NCBI RefSeq assembly: GCF_000336755.1
Contig: NZ_AOLK01000022.1
Span: 44,276 to 108,275 of the forward strand
Length of the DNA: 64,000 bases
DNA from: Haloferax elongans ATCC BAA-1513
GTDB taxonomy: Archaea > Halobacteriota > Halobacteria > Halobacteriales > Haloferacaceae
Reading direction: 5' to 3'
Within the stretch, counting starts at the first letter, position 1, and every line of letters begins with the position of its first letter. A program made the translations under genes and the position numbers. Of the stretch, positions 15,952-23,715 are shown piece after piece. The notes beneath the pieces are model-generated. The model was given only the letters and a program-made list of their open reading frames with translations. It was not told where the DNA came from and ran no database searches.

Positions 15952-16880
15952 AGCCCGAACGACTCGGCGAGCACGTCTTCGTCCGTCTCACCCAGCGTGT
16001 AGGTCGGGCCGTTGACCACGTCGATAGTGACCTGTGCAGGGCCGAAGATGCCCGGGTCAACTTCGTTGAAGTCCCAGTCGGCGTCTTCGAACACCTGCTC
16101 GAACGGGACGCCGTACTCCTCGCCAGCGGTCGAGATGGCGCTGTCGAAGTCGTCGAAGTCCTCGTGGACGGTCATGTGGACACGCCCACCGTAGGCGACG
16201 GCGTCGTTGGTCCGACCCATCGCGACGCTCTCGTCGTAGCTGACGGGCGCGAGCGGTGCGCTCCCGGAGACGGAGATGACGTTGTTCGGGTCGTATCCGG
16301 CTTCGAAGAGGTTGAACATCGCCAGTTCGGGTGCGCGAGCCGAGCTAGTGACGCTCCCGACGACCGAGCCGGTGGCGTAGGTCGGCAGGAACACGGCACT
16401 TGGTTCGAGGTCGGTCATGTCGGCGACGTGTTCGGCCACCTCGTCTGTCGGGAGTTCGATGCTCTCGACAGCGAGGACCGTCAGGTCGAACTCGTCGTAG
16501 TAGCCGAGGTGGTGGAACTCTTCTTCTTCGCCGACGAGGGCGCGGGCGGGACCCGAACCGAGTCCGTCGAAGTCGTCGAAGACGAGTTCCCAGCCACCTT
16601 TCTGTGAGCAGAGAAGGGCGAGTGCGGGGCGGTCCGTCGAGAGTTCGACGTACTGGCGCGGGGTACCGGCGACCTCACCCATGCGCGTCTGCACGGTGGC
16701 GAGGCCAGCGGTCTGTATCTCGGTGAGAAGCATTCCCGCCTCGACCCCACCGTCGGCGTCGACGCCGAAGTCGATGACCGTCGTCCCGGAGTCGAGTTCG
16801 TAGCCCTCGATGCCGAGTTCACCGGCGAAGTCGAGCGCCTCGTCCACCAGTTCGATGGCCATTCGGTTGATGCTATCCAT
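15948..16880 (-). CDS. mch: Methenyltetrahydromethanopterin cyclohydrolase
   Basis: 310-residue homologue of Mch, which interconverts 5,10-methenyl- and N5-formyl-tetrahydromethanopterin. Recognisable family features are the MDSINRMAIELVDEAL opening, GVEAGMLLTEIQTAGLATV, LALLCSQKGGWEL, the central FLPTYATGSVVGSV and VAMGRTNDAVAYGGRVH. Length agrees with the family (about 310-320). Haloarchaea are not methanogens, and at least Haloferax uses folate-type pterins, so the physiological pterin is an open question. It may process formyl or methenyl groups for biosynthesis. It is the first gene of a two-gene operon with the 161-residue protein. Confidence 0.92.
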   Translation of the reverse strand: MDSINRMAIELVDEALDFAGELGIEGYELDSGTTVIDFGVDADGGVEAGMLLTEIQTAGLATVQTRMGEVAGTPRQYVELSTDRPALALLCSQKGGWELVFDDFDGLGSGPARALVGEEEEFHHLGYYDEFDLTVLAVESIELPTDEVAEHVADMTDLEPSAVFLPTYATGSVVGSVTSSARAPELAMFNLFEAGYDPNNVISVSGSAPLAPVSYDESVAMGRTNDAVAYGGRVHMTVHEDFDDFDSAISTAGEEYGVPFEQVFEDADWDFNEVDPGIFGPAQVTIDVVNGPTYTLGETDEDVLAESFGL

Positions 16881-16967
16881 GGACGCCGATTGTGCGCCTT
16901 CCGCTAAAGGGTTTGTCAGTCGAATACCGAATTCGGGCCGCGGGCGGGCCTCGACCGACGTGAAAAC

Positions 16968-17282
16968 TCACTCGCGTTCTTTCTTCGCTTCTCTCCCGAG
17001 ATGGTCTTCGACGGCGGCGACTTTGTCTGCGGCGCGCTGGTCGGAGGTGCGTTTGTCGTCTATCTTCAGCACCGTGCTGATTCGGTCGCCGTCGACCGCT
17101 TTGTGGGCTGCACCGACTGCCGCGAGTAGTTCGTCGATGTCGTCGGCCTCGATGACGGTGCCCATCGGATTCGTCTCGTAGGAGACGTCGAAGTCGTCGA
17201 GGGCGGCGACCGCCTTGGCGACCTCCCCGGACATGCTCTCTTCGATTACCGGTGCGACGCTCAGCATTGCGATGACTGTCAT
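16968..17282 (-). CDS. MTH1187/YkoF-type thiamine-binding family protein (UPF0045)
   Basis: 104-residue protein of the MTH1187 family. It starts MTVIAMLSVAPV and contains FDVSYETNPMGTVIEAD and DRISTVLKIDDKR, the signature of the ferredoxin-like fold. Family structures bind a small ligand at the dimer interface, and some members bind thiamine or its pyrimidine moiety. Whether this one does is unknown. The ATG at 17282 is preferred over an upstream in-frame start, since MTVIAMLS is the conserved beginning. It is probably monocistronic, 87 bp upstream of the mch start and in the same direction. Confidence 0.85.
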   Translation of the reverse strand: MTVIAMLSVAPVIEESMSGEVAKAVAALDDFDVSYETNPMGTVIEADDIDELLAAVGAAHKAVDGDRISTVLKIDDKRTSDQRAADKVAAVEDHLGREAKKERE

Positions 17283-17369
17283 ATCGGATATCTCGTCGTA
17301 CTGAACTGTAAAAACGGGTGTGCTACGCCACTGCACGACGATTTCGAACCGACGAGGCTATGCTGCAGA

Positions 17370-17555
17370 ATGGCCTCCGGTTTCGATATGGTTCGCTCCG
17401 GGCACACTCGTCGGCTTGCGGTTTTCGCCGTGAGCGTCGTCGTCTGCGTCGCCCTCGGTGCCGCTATCGGTTCCGTCGTGGGCTATGCGACCGAATGGAC
17501 CGCAACGGGTGCCATCTTCGGTATCGCACTTTCGCTGTTTACTGACCAACGCTGA
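17370..17555 (+). CDS. 61-residue two-helix membrane protein
   Basis: Small basic-start protein with hydrophobic helices VFAVSVVVCVALGAAIGSVVG and ATGAIFGIALSLF separated by a YATEWT loop. Glycine-zipper spacing in the first helix suggests tight packing. The start could be 17370 or the second methionine at 17388. A ten-base T-rich tract follows the stop. No family recognised. Confidence 0.55.
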   Translation: MASGFDMVRSGHTRRLAVFAVSVVVCVALGAAIGSVVGYATEWTATGAIFGIALSLFTDQR

Positions 17556-17570
17556 CACTCGGCTGCGGCG

Positions 17571-17580
17571 TTCTTTTTCT
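17571..17580 (+). terminator. T-rich tract after the 61-residue membrane protein
   Basis: TTCTTTTTCT begins 16 bp after the stop codon, and no hairpin is needed. Short oligo-T runs like this terminate archaeal RNA polymerase. It lies 24 bp before the next gene's start. Confidence 0.5.
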
Positions 17581-17603
17581 CCTCTGCCGACGTATCGGAT
17601 GGC

Positions 17604-18659
17604 ATGAATTCACGCGTCGAGCGGGCGCTCACGCTCGGGCGAGCAATCGTCTACGAAGTGCGCACAGAACGCCTCACGTTCATGGCCGGAAGCATCGCCT
17701 ACGGGGCGTTCGTCTCGCTTCTCCCGTTGTTTCTGCTCGTCCTCGCTGCGGTTTCGGCGACAGGAGACCAGAACCTCCGCGAGAGCGTCTTCGCAGTCAT
17801 CGAGTCTGTACTCACTCCTGGTGCGAGTAGCGTCATCGTCGCCGAATTAGAGGCATCGAGCCAACTCGCCAGCCTGTCTCTCATCGGGGTGCTCGTCCTC
17901 GTCTGGGGGACGCTCCGAATCTTCCGCAGCCTCGATACAGCCTTCTCGGACATCTACGAGTCGGAAGCGGCCAACACGTTCGCCGACCAGCTCTCGGACG
18001 GAATTGTCGTCTTCGCTACCGTGGCGCTCGCCGTGGTCGTCGGGGCGCTCATCGAGACTGTGCTCCCGCCGCTTGACGGGACGCTCGGGTGGGTCATCTA
18101 CCGTGTCCTCCTCGTCGTCGTCCTGTTCGTGACGTTCTTCCCGATGTACTATATCTTCCCGGACGAGGACCTCGTCGCCCTCGAAGTCGTCCCCGGGACG
18201 CTCGTCGCGGCGGTCGGACTGACGACGTTCGAATCACTCTTCCGACTCTACGTCCAGTTCAGCAGTCGCTCTCCCGATTCCAGCGTCGTCGCCGGGATTT
18301 TGGTTCTCTTGACGTGGCTCTACTTCAGCGGCCTCGTGATTCTTCTCGGTGCTGCAGTGAATGCTGTCCTCTCGAACCGCTCTCGCGACGTGAACGTCCG
18401 CCCGCTCTTCGGCGGCGTCCCGCTCGATTCGCAGTCCGGCGGGACGAACCGGCGCGAAGTCGTCGCTGCGCTCGAACAGTTCGACCACCTGTTTGCGAAC
18501 GCTCCCGACGACGTCGAGGTTCGTATCGGCGACGAACGTGTCGTGATTCCCCGTCCAGAGAAAGTGGTTCTGGATACCGACACCAGTCGGTTCCTCCCGG
18601 AAGGACCGGTCCGGTTCGAACTCAGATGGTCGTCGTGGCCGGACACTCTCGACGAGTGA
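17604..18659 (+). CDS. YihY/BrkB (formerly RNase BN-like) membrane protein
   Basis: 351-residue inner-membrane protein of the YihY/virulence factor BrkB family. There are about six transmembrane helices between residues 25 and 260, including SIAYGAFVSLLPLFLLVLAA, a GTLRIFRSLDTAFSDIYE loop and a last pair around LTWLYFSGLVILLGAAVNAVL. A cytosolic C-terminal tail of about 90 residues is specific to haloarchaeal members. The earlier RNase BN assignment for this family is considered wrong, and its true function is unknown. The start follows a T-tract closely, and no SD is evident, consistent with leaderless transcription. Confidence 0.88.
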   Translation: MNSRVERALTLGRAIVYEVRTERLTFMAGSIAYGAFVSLLPLFLLVLAAVSATGDQNLRESVFAVIESVLTPGASSVIVAELEASSQLASLSLIGVLVLVWGTLRIFRSLDTAFSDIYESEAANTFADQLSDGIVVFATVALAVVVGALIETVLPPLDGTLGWVIYRVLLVVVLFVTFFPMYYIFPDEDLVALEVVPGTLVAAVGLTTFESLFRLYVQFSSRSPDSSVVAGILVLLTWLYFSGLVILLGAAVNAVLSNRSRDVNVRPLFGGVPLDSQSGGTNRREVVAALEQFDHLFANAPDDVEVRIGDERVVIPRPEKVVLDTDTSRFLPEGPVRFELRWSSWPDTLDE

Positions 18660-18697
18660 CGACGAGCATTATGGTGTAAGCGCACCAATGTATGTGT

Positions 18698-18973
18698 ATG
18701 GCTACCAAAACACCTGCACAACCGGCGCGGCCGTTCGAGGGCGACCCCAAGATGTGGGAGGCGATTGAACGACGTTCGACGACCGAGTCCCGGGCCGTGA
18801 ACCCGCCGTCCATCGTCGAACACCGGTCGCTCGCACACAAGGACTTCGGCGAAGCTCACCTCGTCTGGCAGTGTGACGACTGTGGCGCGGTGGGGTCGCT
18901 CACAGCGTTCCCTTCGGTGTGCCCAGACTGCAGTGCAGCGCGCGAAGCGCTCTACTACTACACCGAAGATTGA
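18698..18973 (+). CDS. Rubredoxin-like zinc-ribbon small protein
   Basis: 91-residue soluble protein. The N-terminal two thirds are charged (FEGDPKMWEAIERRS). Residues about 58-80 hold two knuckles, CDDCGAVG and CPDCSAARE, the spacing of a rubredoxin or zinc ribbon, before the terminal EALYYYTED. Two further ATGs at 18688 and 18692 precede. The 18698 start (MATKTPAQP) is preferred, being in frame and the one followed by typical haloarchaeal composition. Electron transfer or metal storage is possible, but unproven. Confidence 0.7.
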   Translation: MATKTPAQPARPFEGDPKMWEAIERRSTTESRAVNPPSIVEHRSLAHKDFGEAHLVWQCDDCGAVGSLTAFPSVCPDCSAAREALYYYTED

Positions 18974-19029
18974 GACCTCGACACCCCGGTCGACAGCCCA
19001 GTGGGGGTCGCCGTGGTCGACCGCGACTG

Positions 19030-19035
19030 TTTTTT
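19030..19035 (+). terminator. T6 tract downstream of the rubredoxin-like gene
   Basis: A run of six T residues 57 bp after the stop at 18973 and 24 bp before the next ATG. It is the kind of oligo-T run at which archaeal transcription ends. Confidence 0.4.
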
Positions 19036-19058
19036 CTCGGCACTGCGGAGCAGTAGCC

Positions 19059-19313
19059 ATGTATCTCTCTCACCCCGTTCGGCGGATGCGCGACGATCCC
19101 TTCGACGACGAACTGGCTGAACTCCGAATCGAACCCACAGACGACGAGTCCCGCACCAACCTCGACGAGCGCGTCTCGGACCTCGGTGGAACGGTCGAAC
19201 GAGAACTCCAGTTCGGCGGTGTCGTCGTCTCGATTCCAGAATCCGACGTCGCGTCTCTCTGCGAACTCGACGGTATCGAGCGAATCGAGACGGTGGACAC
19301 GCTCGGGTATTAA
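19059..19313 (+). CDS. 84-residue protein with I9-propeptide-like fold
   Basis: Small acidic protein. The C-terminal 50 residues read VSDLGGTVERELQFGGVVVSIPESD then LCELDGIERIETVDTLGY. The alternation of a glycine turn, a central hydrophobic strand and a final helix-strand resembles the subtilisin propeptide (inhibitor I9) ferredoxin-like fold. No protease is encoded nearby, so a free-standing inhibitor or chaperone is only a suggestion. The second in-frame ATG (MRDDPFDDE) is an alternative start. Confidence 0.55.
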   Translation: MYLSHPVRRMRDDPFDDELAELRIEPTDDESRTNLDERVSDLGGTVERELQFGGVVVSIPESDVASLCELDGIERIETVDTLGY

Positions 19314-19458
19314 CTCTCGTCCGACTCCAATTATCTCTTCTCCGCTTGCGCACGCGAGAGTTGCGGGCGCACGCGAGGGCGGATAGACGGTGCACTCGAA
19401 GGCTGAGATGTCAAGCCGAGATGTCAATTACTTAGTATCGGACGTTCAGAGATGGAGT

Positions 19459-19680
19459 ATGGTCTCCAATTCCTCCCTCGGTGGGCGACTCGCCGGTGTC
19501 GCTGCCGCCGCCGTCGGTCTCTCTGTCGCCTTCTCTACCGGGCAGTTCGATATTGGCGTCTCTCAGAGCGCCGGTCCAATCGACTTTCTCACGTCAGTGG
19601 CGTTCACGTCGCCACTCGTCTTCGTCGCCATCGTCGCAACCGTCGCGGGACTCGTCGTCGCAGTCGGCCCATGGGACTAG
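19459..19680 (+). CDS. 73-residue two-helix membrane protein
   Basis: Starts MVSNSSLGGRLAG, followed by a hydrophobic helix, AAAVGLSVAFSTG. A polar loop then leads to a second helix, PLVFVAIVATVAGLVVAVG, and the chain ends at WD. The stop is 2 bp before the start of the next gene, so the two are probably an operon. The 145 bp before it hold no other gene. I do not recognise the family. Confidence 0.55.
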   Translation: MVSNSSLGGRLAGVAAAAVGLSVAFSTGQFDIGVSQSAGPIDFLTSVAFTSPLVFVAIVATVAGLVVAVGPWD

Positions 19681-19682
19681 TT

Positions 19683-19997
19683 ATGATTCCCGAAGTCGTC
19701 GACGAGTGGTTGCTCGTCGCGTACGCGACGCTTCTCGGATTTACGCTCGTCCAGTACGTCCGCGATAAGGTGCCCTTCGAACGGGCCGTGCTTCTCGTGT
19801 CGATGTGTCTCACGTGGCTCTCGTACGAACTGCTTCAGGTCACTGCGGACGGACTCGTTGCAAACGGGGCTCCGCTCCACTACGCGCTCGAAGGGTTTGC
19901 ACTGGTGTTACTCGCCGGGGGTCTGTACGGACTGTACTGGTACTGGCGTCACGGGAAAGACGGTCGTGACTCGGGCGTGGCACTCTCAGGAGAGTAA
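19683..19997 (+). CDS. 104-residue three-helix membrane protein
   Basis: Helices at about residues 9-24 (LLVAYATLLGFTLVQYV), 34-50 (AVLLVSMCLTWLSYELL) and 63-82 (ALEGFALVLLAGGLYGLYW), with a charged C-terminus WRHGKDGRDS. It begins 3 bp after the previous membrane gene's stop. No functional residues are evident. It may assemble with the 73-residue protein. Confidence 0.6.
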   Translation: MIPEVVDEWLLVAYATLLGFTLVQYVRDKVPFERAVLLVSMCLTWLSYELLQVTADGLVANGAPLHYALEGFALVLLAGGLYGLYWYWRHGKDGRDSGVALSGE

Positions 19998-20077
19998 CTG
20001 TACGCCTGTTCTGCGCTTGTGCGCTAGCGTCTCCCAGCAGAGTCGGCTTTTGGTCGAGAGCGGTCCAAGTATCAAAG

Positions 20078-21259
20078 ATGGACCGCCGGGACTACCTCGC
20101 CAGACTCGCTGGAGTTGCGGGTGTTGGACTCACTGGGTGTGTCACCCTTCCGGGGAGCCGTGTCACCAGCGATGACCTGTCTCCCGTAGGAAACGCGACG
20201 ACTTCCGACACTCCGTCCCCACGACCCGATGGTCGCCTTCCACGGCGTGGCGACGTCTCCCCTCCAGTCTCCCGGCGCGAGATGCGCGCTCCTCTCCCGC
20301 GCGACCACATCCCGGCGATTGTCGACCCGGTGTTCGGAACCGATTGGAGCGGACTCTCACTTCCAGCAGATTCGCGCGGAGAATCGACCACACTTCCCGA
20401 CGACGCCCCCGTCATCGGCCTCACAGACGGGGGGAGAGCACGGGCGTACCCACTCCGAATACTCGATTGGCACGAGGTCGTCAACGACACATTCGGTGGT
20501 CCAATCGCCGTCACCTACTGTGTGCTCTGTGGGAGCAGTGTCGTCGTCGACCGAGTCGTCGGTGGGTCTGCGACCATCTTCGGCGTCTCGGGCTACCTCT
20601 GGCGCTCGGACCTCGTTCTCTACGACCGAGCGACAGAGAGCCTGTGGTCGCAGTTGCTCGCCACAGCTATCAACGGGCCGTCGACTGGCACCGAACTCAG
20701 GATTCGTCCCTCGTCGCTTACGACGTGGGGTGTGTGGAGCGTCGAACATCCAGAAACGGACGTTCTCTTGCCACCACCGCAGTCGAACACTGTTCGCGGA
20801 CGCGAGGCGACGTTCGATTACTTCATCCCGAAGTATCGCCGAGACTCACCACCAGTCATCGGATTCGGGGCGGATGCAGACGGTCTGCACCCTCGGTCGT
20901 TGGTGCTCGGTGTCGCTCACGGCGACGCTGCGCGTGCCTATCCGTTCGACACTGTTCGGCGCGACGGTGTCGTCAACGACGACGTGGGTGGACTTCCGGT
21001 CGTCGTCACCGTAGCACCGGGGAATACGCTCGTCGCCTACGACCGCCGGGTTGGCGGTCAGACGTTGTACTTCTCCGCAGACGGACCGCGTCGGCTCTCG
21101 GCGGGTGCAACGACGTGGAAACGGGCGACCGGTGCGGGAGTCTCTGGTCCGCAGGCGACCCGTGACTTGACCCGGGCGAACGACCACCCGCCGATGTTCT
21201 GGCTCGGCTGGTCCGGGTTCTATCCTGAAACGAGTGTGTATGGGGAAGATACGGGGTGA
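20078..21259 (+). CDS. DUF3179 domain lipoprotein
   Basis: 393-residue exported protein. The N-terminus MDRRDYLARLAGVAGVGLTGC combines an arginine pair and a hydrophobic stretch with a lipobox cysteine at 21, suggesting a Tat-exported lipoprotein. The body has DUF3179 features: RAYPLRILDWHEVVND, then VTYCVLCGSSVV with the conserved Cys pair, FGVSGYLWRSDLVLYDRATESLWSQ, and a second RAYPFDTV copy. DUF3179 proteins are extracellular and of unknown function; the CxxC could bind metal or be redox active. It is monocistronic, and the stop is followed directly by a tRNA-derived remnant. Confidence 0.85.
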   Translation: MDRRDYLARLAGVAGVGLTGCVTLPGSRVTSDDLSPVGNATTSDTPSPRPDGRLPRRGDVSPPVSRREMRAPLPRDHIPAIVDPVFGTDWSGLSLPADSRGESTTLPDDAPVIGLTDGGRARAYPLRILDWHEVVNDTFGGPIAVTYCVLCGSSVVVDRVVGGSATIFGVSGYLWRSDLVLYDRATESLWSQLLATAINGPSTGTELRIRPSSLTTWGVWSVEHPETDVLLPPPQSNTVRGREATFDYFIPKYRRDSPPVIGFGADADGLHPRSLVLGVAHGDAARAYPFDTVRRDGVVNDDVGGLPVVVTVAPGNTLVAYDRRVGGQTLYFSADGPRRLSAGATTWKRATGAGVSGPQATRDLTRANDHPPMFWLGWSGFYPETSVYGEDTG

Positions 21260-21263
21260 TGGT

Positions 21264-21341
21264 CGTCGGCTGGGATTTGAACCTCAGTCGCTCTGTTCAC
21301 TTCGTTCGCGTCGCTCCCTGATTCAAATTCCACCGGGCCGC
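21264..21341. repeat. tRNA-Gly 3'-end remnant with inverted T-arm
   Basis: Bases 21264-21283 are identical to the T-arm/acceptor 3' part of the neighbouring tRNA-Gly gene. After a core, CACTTCGTTCGCGTCGCTC (21299-21317), a roughly complementary T-arm piece, GATTCAAATTCC, follows in inverted orientation (21320-21331). No complete tRNA can fold. The same layout occurs after the tRNA-Val pair at 60291-60359. Between here and the tRNA, CCGAGCGA and TCGCTCGG (21358-21365, 21378-21385) form another hairpin. Confidence 0.6.
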
Positions 21342-21405
21342 ATTCATAACTCACAGTCCGAGCGACACGCACAGCGATCGCTCGGAAGGTAGATTCGTAG
21401 AGAAG

Positions 21406-21476
21406 TGCGTCGGCTGGGATTTGAACCCAGGTTGTGACCATGGCAAGGTCACGTGATACCACTACACTACCGACGC
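21406..21476 (-). tRNA. tRNA-Gly (GCC)
   Basis: 71-nt cloverleaf on the minus strand. The 7-bp acceptor stem is GCGTCGG/CCGACGC with discriminator A. The anticodon stem TGACC/GGTCA encloses loop TTGCCAT, so the anticodon is GCC. The T-arm is CTGGG-TTCAAAT-CCCAG. No intron, and CCA is not encoded. It is separated by 12 bp from an almost identical copy upstream and presumably co-transcribed with it. Confidence 0.95.
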
Positions 21477-21488
21477 ATGTGGTGGAAG

Positions 21489-21559
21489 TGCGCTGGCTGG
21501 GATTTGAACCCAGGTTGTGACCATGGCAAGGTCACGTGATACCACTACACTACCAGCGC
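21489..21559 (-). tRNA. tRNA-Gly (GCC), second copy
   Basis: 71-nt tRNA identical to its neighbour except in the acceptor stem, which reads GCGCTGG/CCAGCGC. Two adjacent base pairs are changed on both strands, so pairing is retained. Anticodon GCC. It is the promoter-proximal gene of the pair, with a TATA box about 52 bp upstream. Confidence 0.95.
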
Positions 21560-21610
21560 ATTCCGCGGGTATCGTTGCGTTCTGCTGCGTTTCTGGATAA
21601 TGCCGGGTTC

Positions 21611-21619
21611 ATAAATAAG
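21611..21619 (-). promoter_or_regulatory. TATA box of the tRNA-Gly pair
   Basis: On the minus strand CTTATTTAT is a close match to the halobacterial TATA consensus (TTTAWA-like). It is 52 bp upstream of the first tRNA base, consistent with a 5' leader of about 25 nt removed by RNase P. Confidence 0.6.
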
Positions 21620-21848
21620 ACTTGCGAAACGGGGGAGAAATCGGACGACAGCGCGGTACCTGCTACCACGTGAGATTCAGTAAAACGGACCTATCTAACA
21701 CCGCGTGATTCAGTACCACGAGTCATTCGCCAATCTGCCACAAACGAAGGCGTGGGACGCCGTATCACCCGAGAATGGATTCGCTACTCTTTTAGGTAAC
21801 CCCCCGGTAGAAACGCCACAGTCTAGACGAGACGAGGATGAATTCGGC

Positions 21849-22691
21849 ATGACACTCAGCGTACTCGTGCCGTCCTCACTCGTCCGGGAAGCCGAAGATC
21901 AACGCGAGGCAACTCGCAAACTCGGCTACGTCGCCCGCGCGGCGGCGGTCTTCCGGGCGGACGAACTCGTCATCTTCCCTGACGAAGATGGCGAGAACAA
22001 GTGGGGCGGCGAGTTCGTCGAAACCGTACTTCGGTACGCTGCGACGCCCCCATACCTTCGCAAAGAGGTCTGGGGCAAGCGTGACGAACTCCGGTACGCT
22101 GGTATCTTGCCGCCCGTTCTCGTCTCGTCTACGACCGCGGACGACTCTGACGAGTTGCCCGCGTTGCGAGAAGGAATCGTGACCGAGGTCGGACCTGACG
22201 ACCGCGTTCGGGTCAATTGCGGAATGCAACACCCGATCTCCCTGTTCGTCCCTCCCGGGATGGACGCCACAGAGGGAGAGCGCGTCGCTGTCAGGATCTC
22301 TTCGCGAGAACCGGTCCGTGCGAGGATCGTCGACGAGCCCCTTCCGGGGTTCGACGTATCCCGCATGGACCTCACGGAAGCTCTCGGCAGACCGGATGCG
22401 GGCGTGCGAATCGCCACGTCTCGCTATGGTGAGCCGCTTTCGGTCCCCCGACTGGGGGAACTGACAGCCCGTATCGCCGACGCCGACGGCATGACCGTCG
22501 TGTTCGGTTCGCCGGGCCGTGGGCTTCCGGACATGCTGGGGATGACTCCCGAGGATGTCGCAGACGTCGAACCCTCCGTTGGTCCGGGGTTCGACCTCTG
22601 GCTCAATACGATTCCGCGACAGGGGAGCGACGTGGTGCGAACTGAAGAAGCGATGTTCGCCTCACTCGCCTCCCTGACACTCACGGAGTGA
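21849..22691 (+). CDS. SPOUT-class (DUF171) RNA methyltransferase
   Basis: 280-residue protein of the archaeal DUF171/C9orf114 family, a SPOUT-fold methyltransferase with an inserted OB-like domain. It starts MTLSVLVPSSLV. Features are GYVARAAAVFRADELVIFPD, RYAATPPYLRKEVW, a beta-rich insertion with VTEVGPDDRVRVNCGMQHP, and the knotted SAM-binding end VVFGSPGRGLPDML with FDLWLNTIPRQGSDVVRTEEA. It probably methylates rRNA. It is the first gene of the ribosomal operon, with only four bases before rpl3. The frame is open about 48 codons further upstream, but that part is low in acidic residues and contains a TATA-like CTTTTAGG (21789-21796), so I start at 21849. Confidence 0.82.
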   Translation: MTLSVLVPSSLVREAEDQREATRKLGYVARAAAVFRADELVIFPDEDGENKWGGEFVETVLRYAATPPYLRKEVWGKRDELRYAGILPPVLVSSTTADDSDELPALREGIVTEVGPDDRVRVNCGMQHPISLFVPPGMDATEGERVAVRISSREPVRARIVDEPLPGFDVSRMDLTEALGRPDAGVRIATSRYGEPLSVPRLGELTARIADADGMTVVFGSPGRGLPDMLGMTPEDVADVEPSVGPGFDLWLNTIPRQGSDVVRTEEAMFASLASLTLTE

Positions 22692-22695
22692 ACAT

Positions 22696-23712
22696 ATGCC
22701 ACAACCAAGCAGACCACGAAAAGGCTCGATGGGCTTCAGCCCGCGTAAGCGTGCGACCAAAGAGGTCCCACGCATCAAGTCGTGGCCAAGTGACGATGGG
22801 TCCCCTGCACTGCAGGGCTTCGCTGGCTACAAGGCCGGCATGACGCACGTCATGATGGTCAACGACGAGGCCGACTCCCCCCGAGAGGGTATGGAGGAAG
22901 CCGTTCCGGTGACCGTCGTCGAGACGCCACCGATGCGCGCTATCGCCCTTCGCGCCTACGAACAGACGTCGTACGGTATGAAGCCGAAGACCGAGGTCTG
23001 GGCGAGTGAGTTCCACGACGAACTCGACCGCGTCCTCGACCTTCCGGCAGAAGACACGTTCGAGGAGGACGCCGAAGCGCTTCGCGAAGCCGTCGAGGCT
23101 GGCGAAGTCGACGACCTTCGCGTCATCACGCACACGGTCCCGGCTGGACTCAAGAACGTGCCAAAGAAGAAGCCCGACGTGATGGAGACGCGCGTCGGTG
23201 GCGGCTCCCTCGTGGAGCGCGCCGATTTCGCCCTCGAACTCGTTGGTGAGGGTGGCGAACACGAGATGTCCGACGTGTTCCGTGCTGGTGAGTACCTCGA
23301 CGCAGCGGGCGTCACGAAAGGGAAAGGTACGCAAGGTCCCGTCAAGCGATGGGGCGTCCAGAAGCGGAAGGGCAAGCACGCCCGTCAGGGCTGGCGTCGC
23401 CGTATTGGCAACCTCGGCCCGTGGAACCCATCGCGCGTTCGCTCGACGGTTCCGCAGCTCGGTCAGACCGGTTACCACCAGCGCACTGAACTCAACAAGC
23501 GCCTCATCGACCTCGGTGAGGGTGACGAGCCGACCGTCGACGGCGGCTTCGTCAACTACGGTGAGGTCGACGGGCACTACGCGCTCGTCAAGGGCTCGCT
23601 TCCGGGCCCCAACAAGCGTCTTCTGCGGTTCCGCCCGGCCGTCCGGCCGAACGACCAGCCGCGCCTCGACCCCGAGGTGCGCTACGTCTCTACCGCATCG
23701 AACCAGGGATAA
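22696..23712 (+). CDS. rpl3: Large-subunit ribosomal protein L3 (uL3)
   Basis: 338-residue uL3, an early-assembling large-subunit protein reaching the peptidyl transferase centre. MPQPSRPRKGSMGFSPRKRA at the N-terminus and the finger RHGRQGWRRR-type segment (HARQGWRRRIGNLGPWNP, near 225-242) are diagnostic. It follows the SPOUT gene by 4 bp with a GGAG motif within that gene's end, and heads the S10-like gene set. Length is normal for archaea. Confidence 0.97.
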   Translation: MPQPSRPRKGSMGFSPRKRATKEVPRIKSWPSDDGSPALQGFAGYKAGMTHVMMVNDEADSPREGMEEAVPVTVVETPPMRAIALRAYEQTSYGMKPKTEVWASEFHDELDRVLDLPAEDTFEEDAEALREAVEAGEVDDLRVITHTVPAGLKNVPKKKPDVMETRVGGGSLVERADFALELVGEGGEHEMSDVFRAGEYLDAAGVTKGKGTQGPVKRWGVQKRKGKHARQGWRRRIGNLGPWNPSRVRSTVPQLGQTGYHQRTELNKRLIDLGEGDEPTVDGGFVNYGEVDGHYALVKGSLPGPNKRLLRFRPAVRPNDQPRLDPEVRYVSTASNQG

Positions 23713-23715
23713 ACC

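Noticed and set aside
21264..21341. A third functional tRNA-Gly gene
   Set aside because: Only the 3' T-arm/acceptor part is present. There is no D-arm or anticodon arm.
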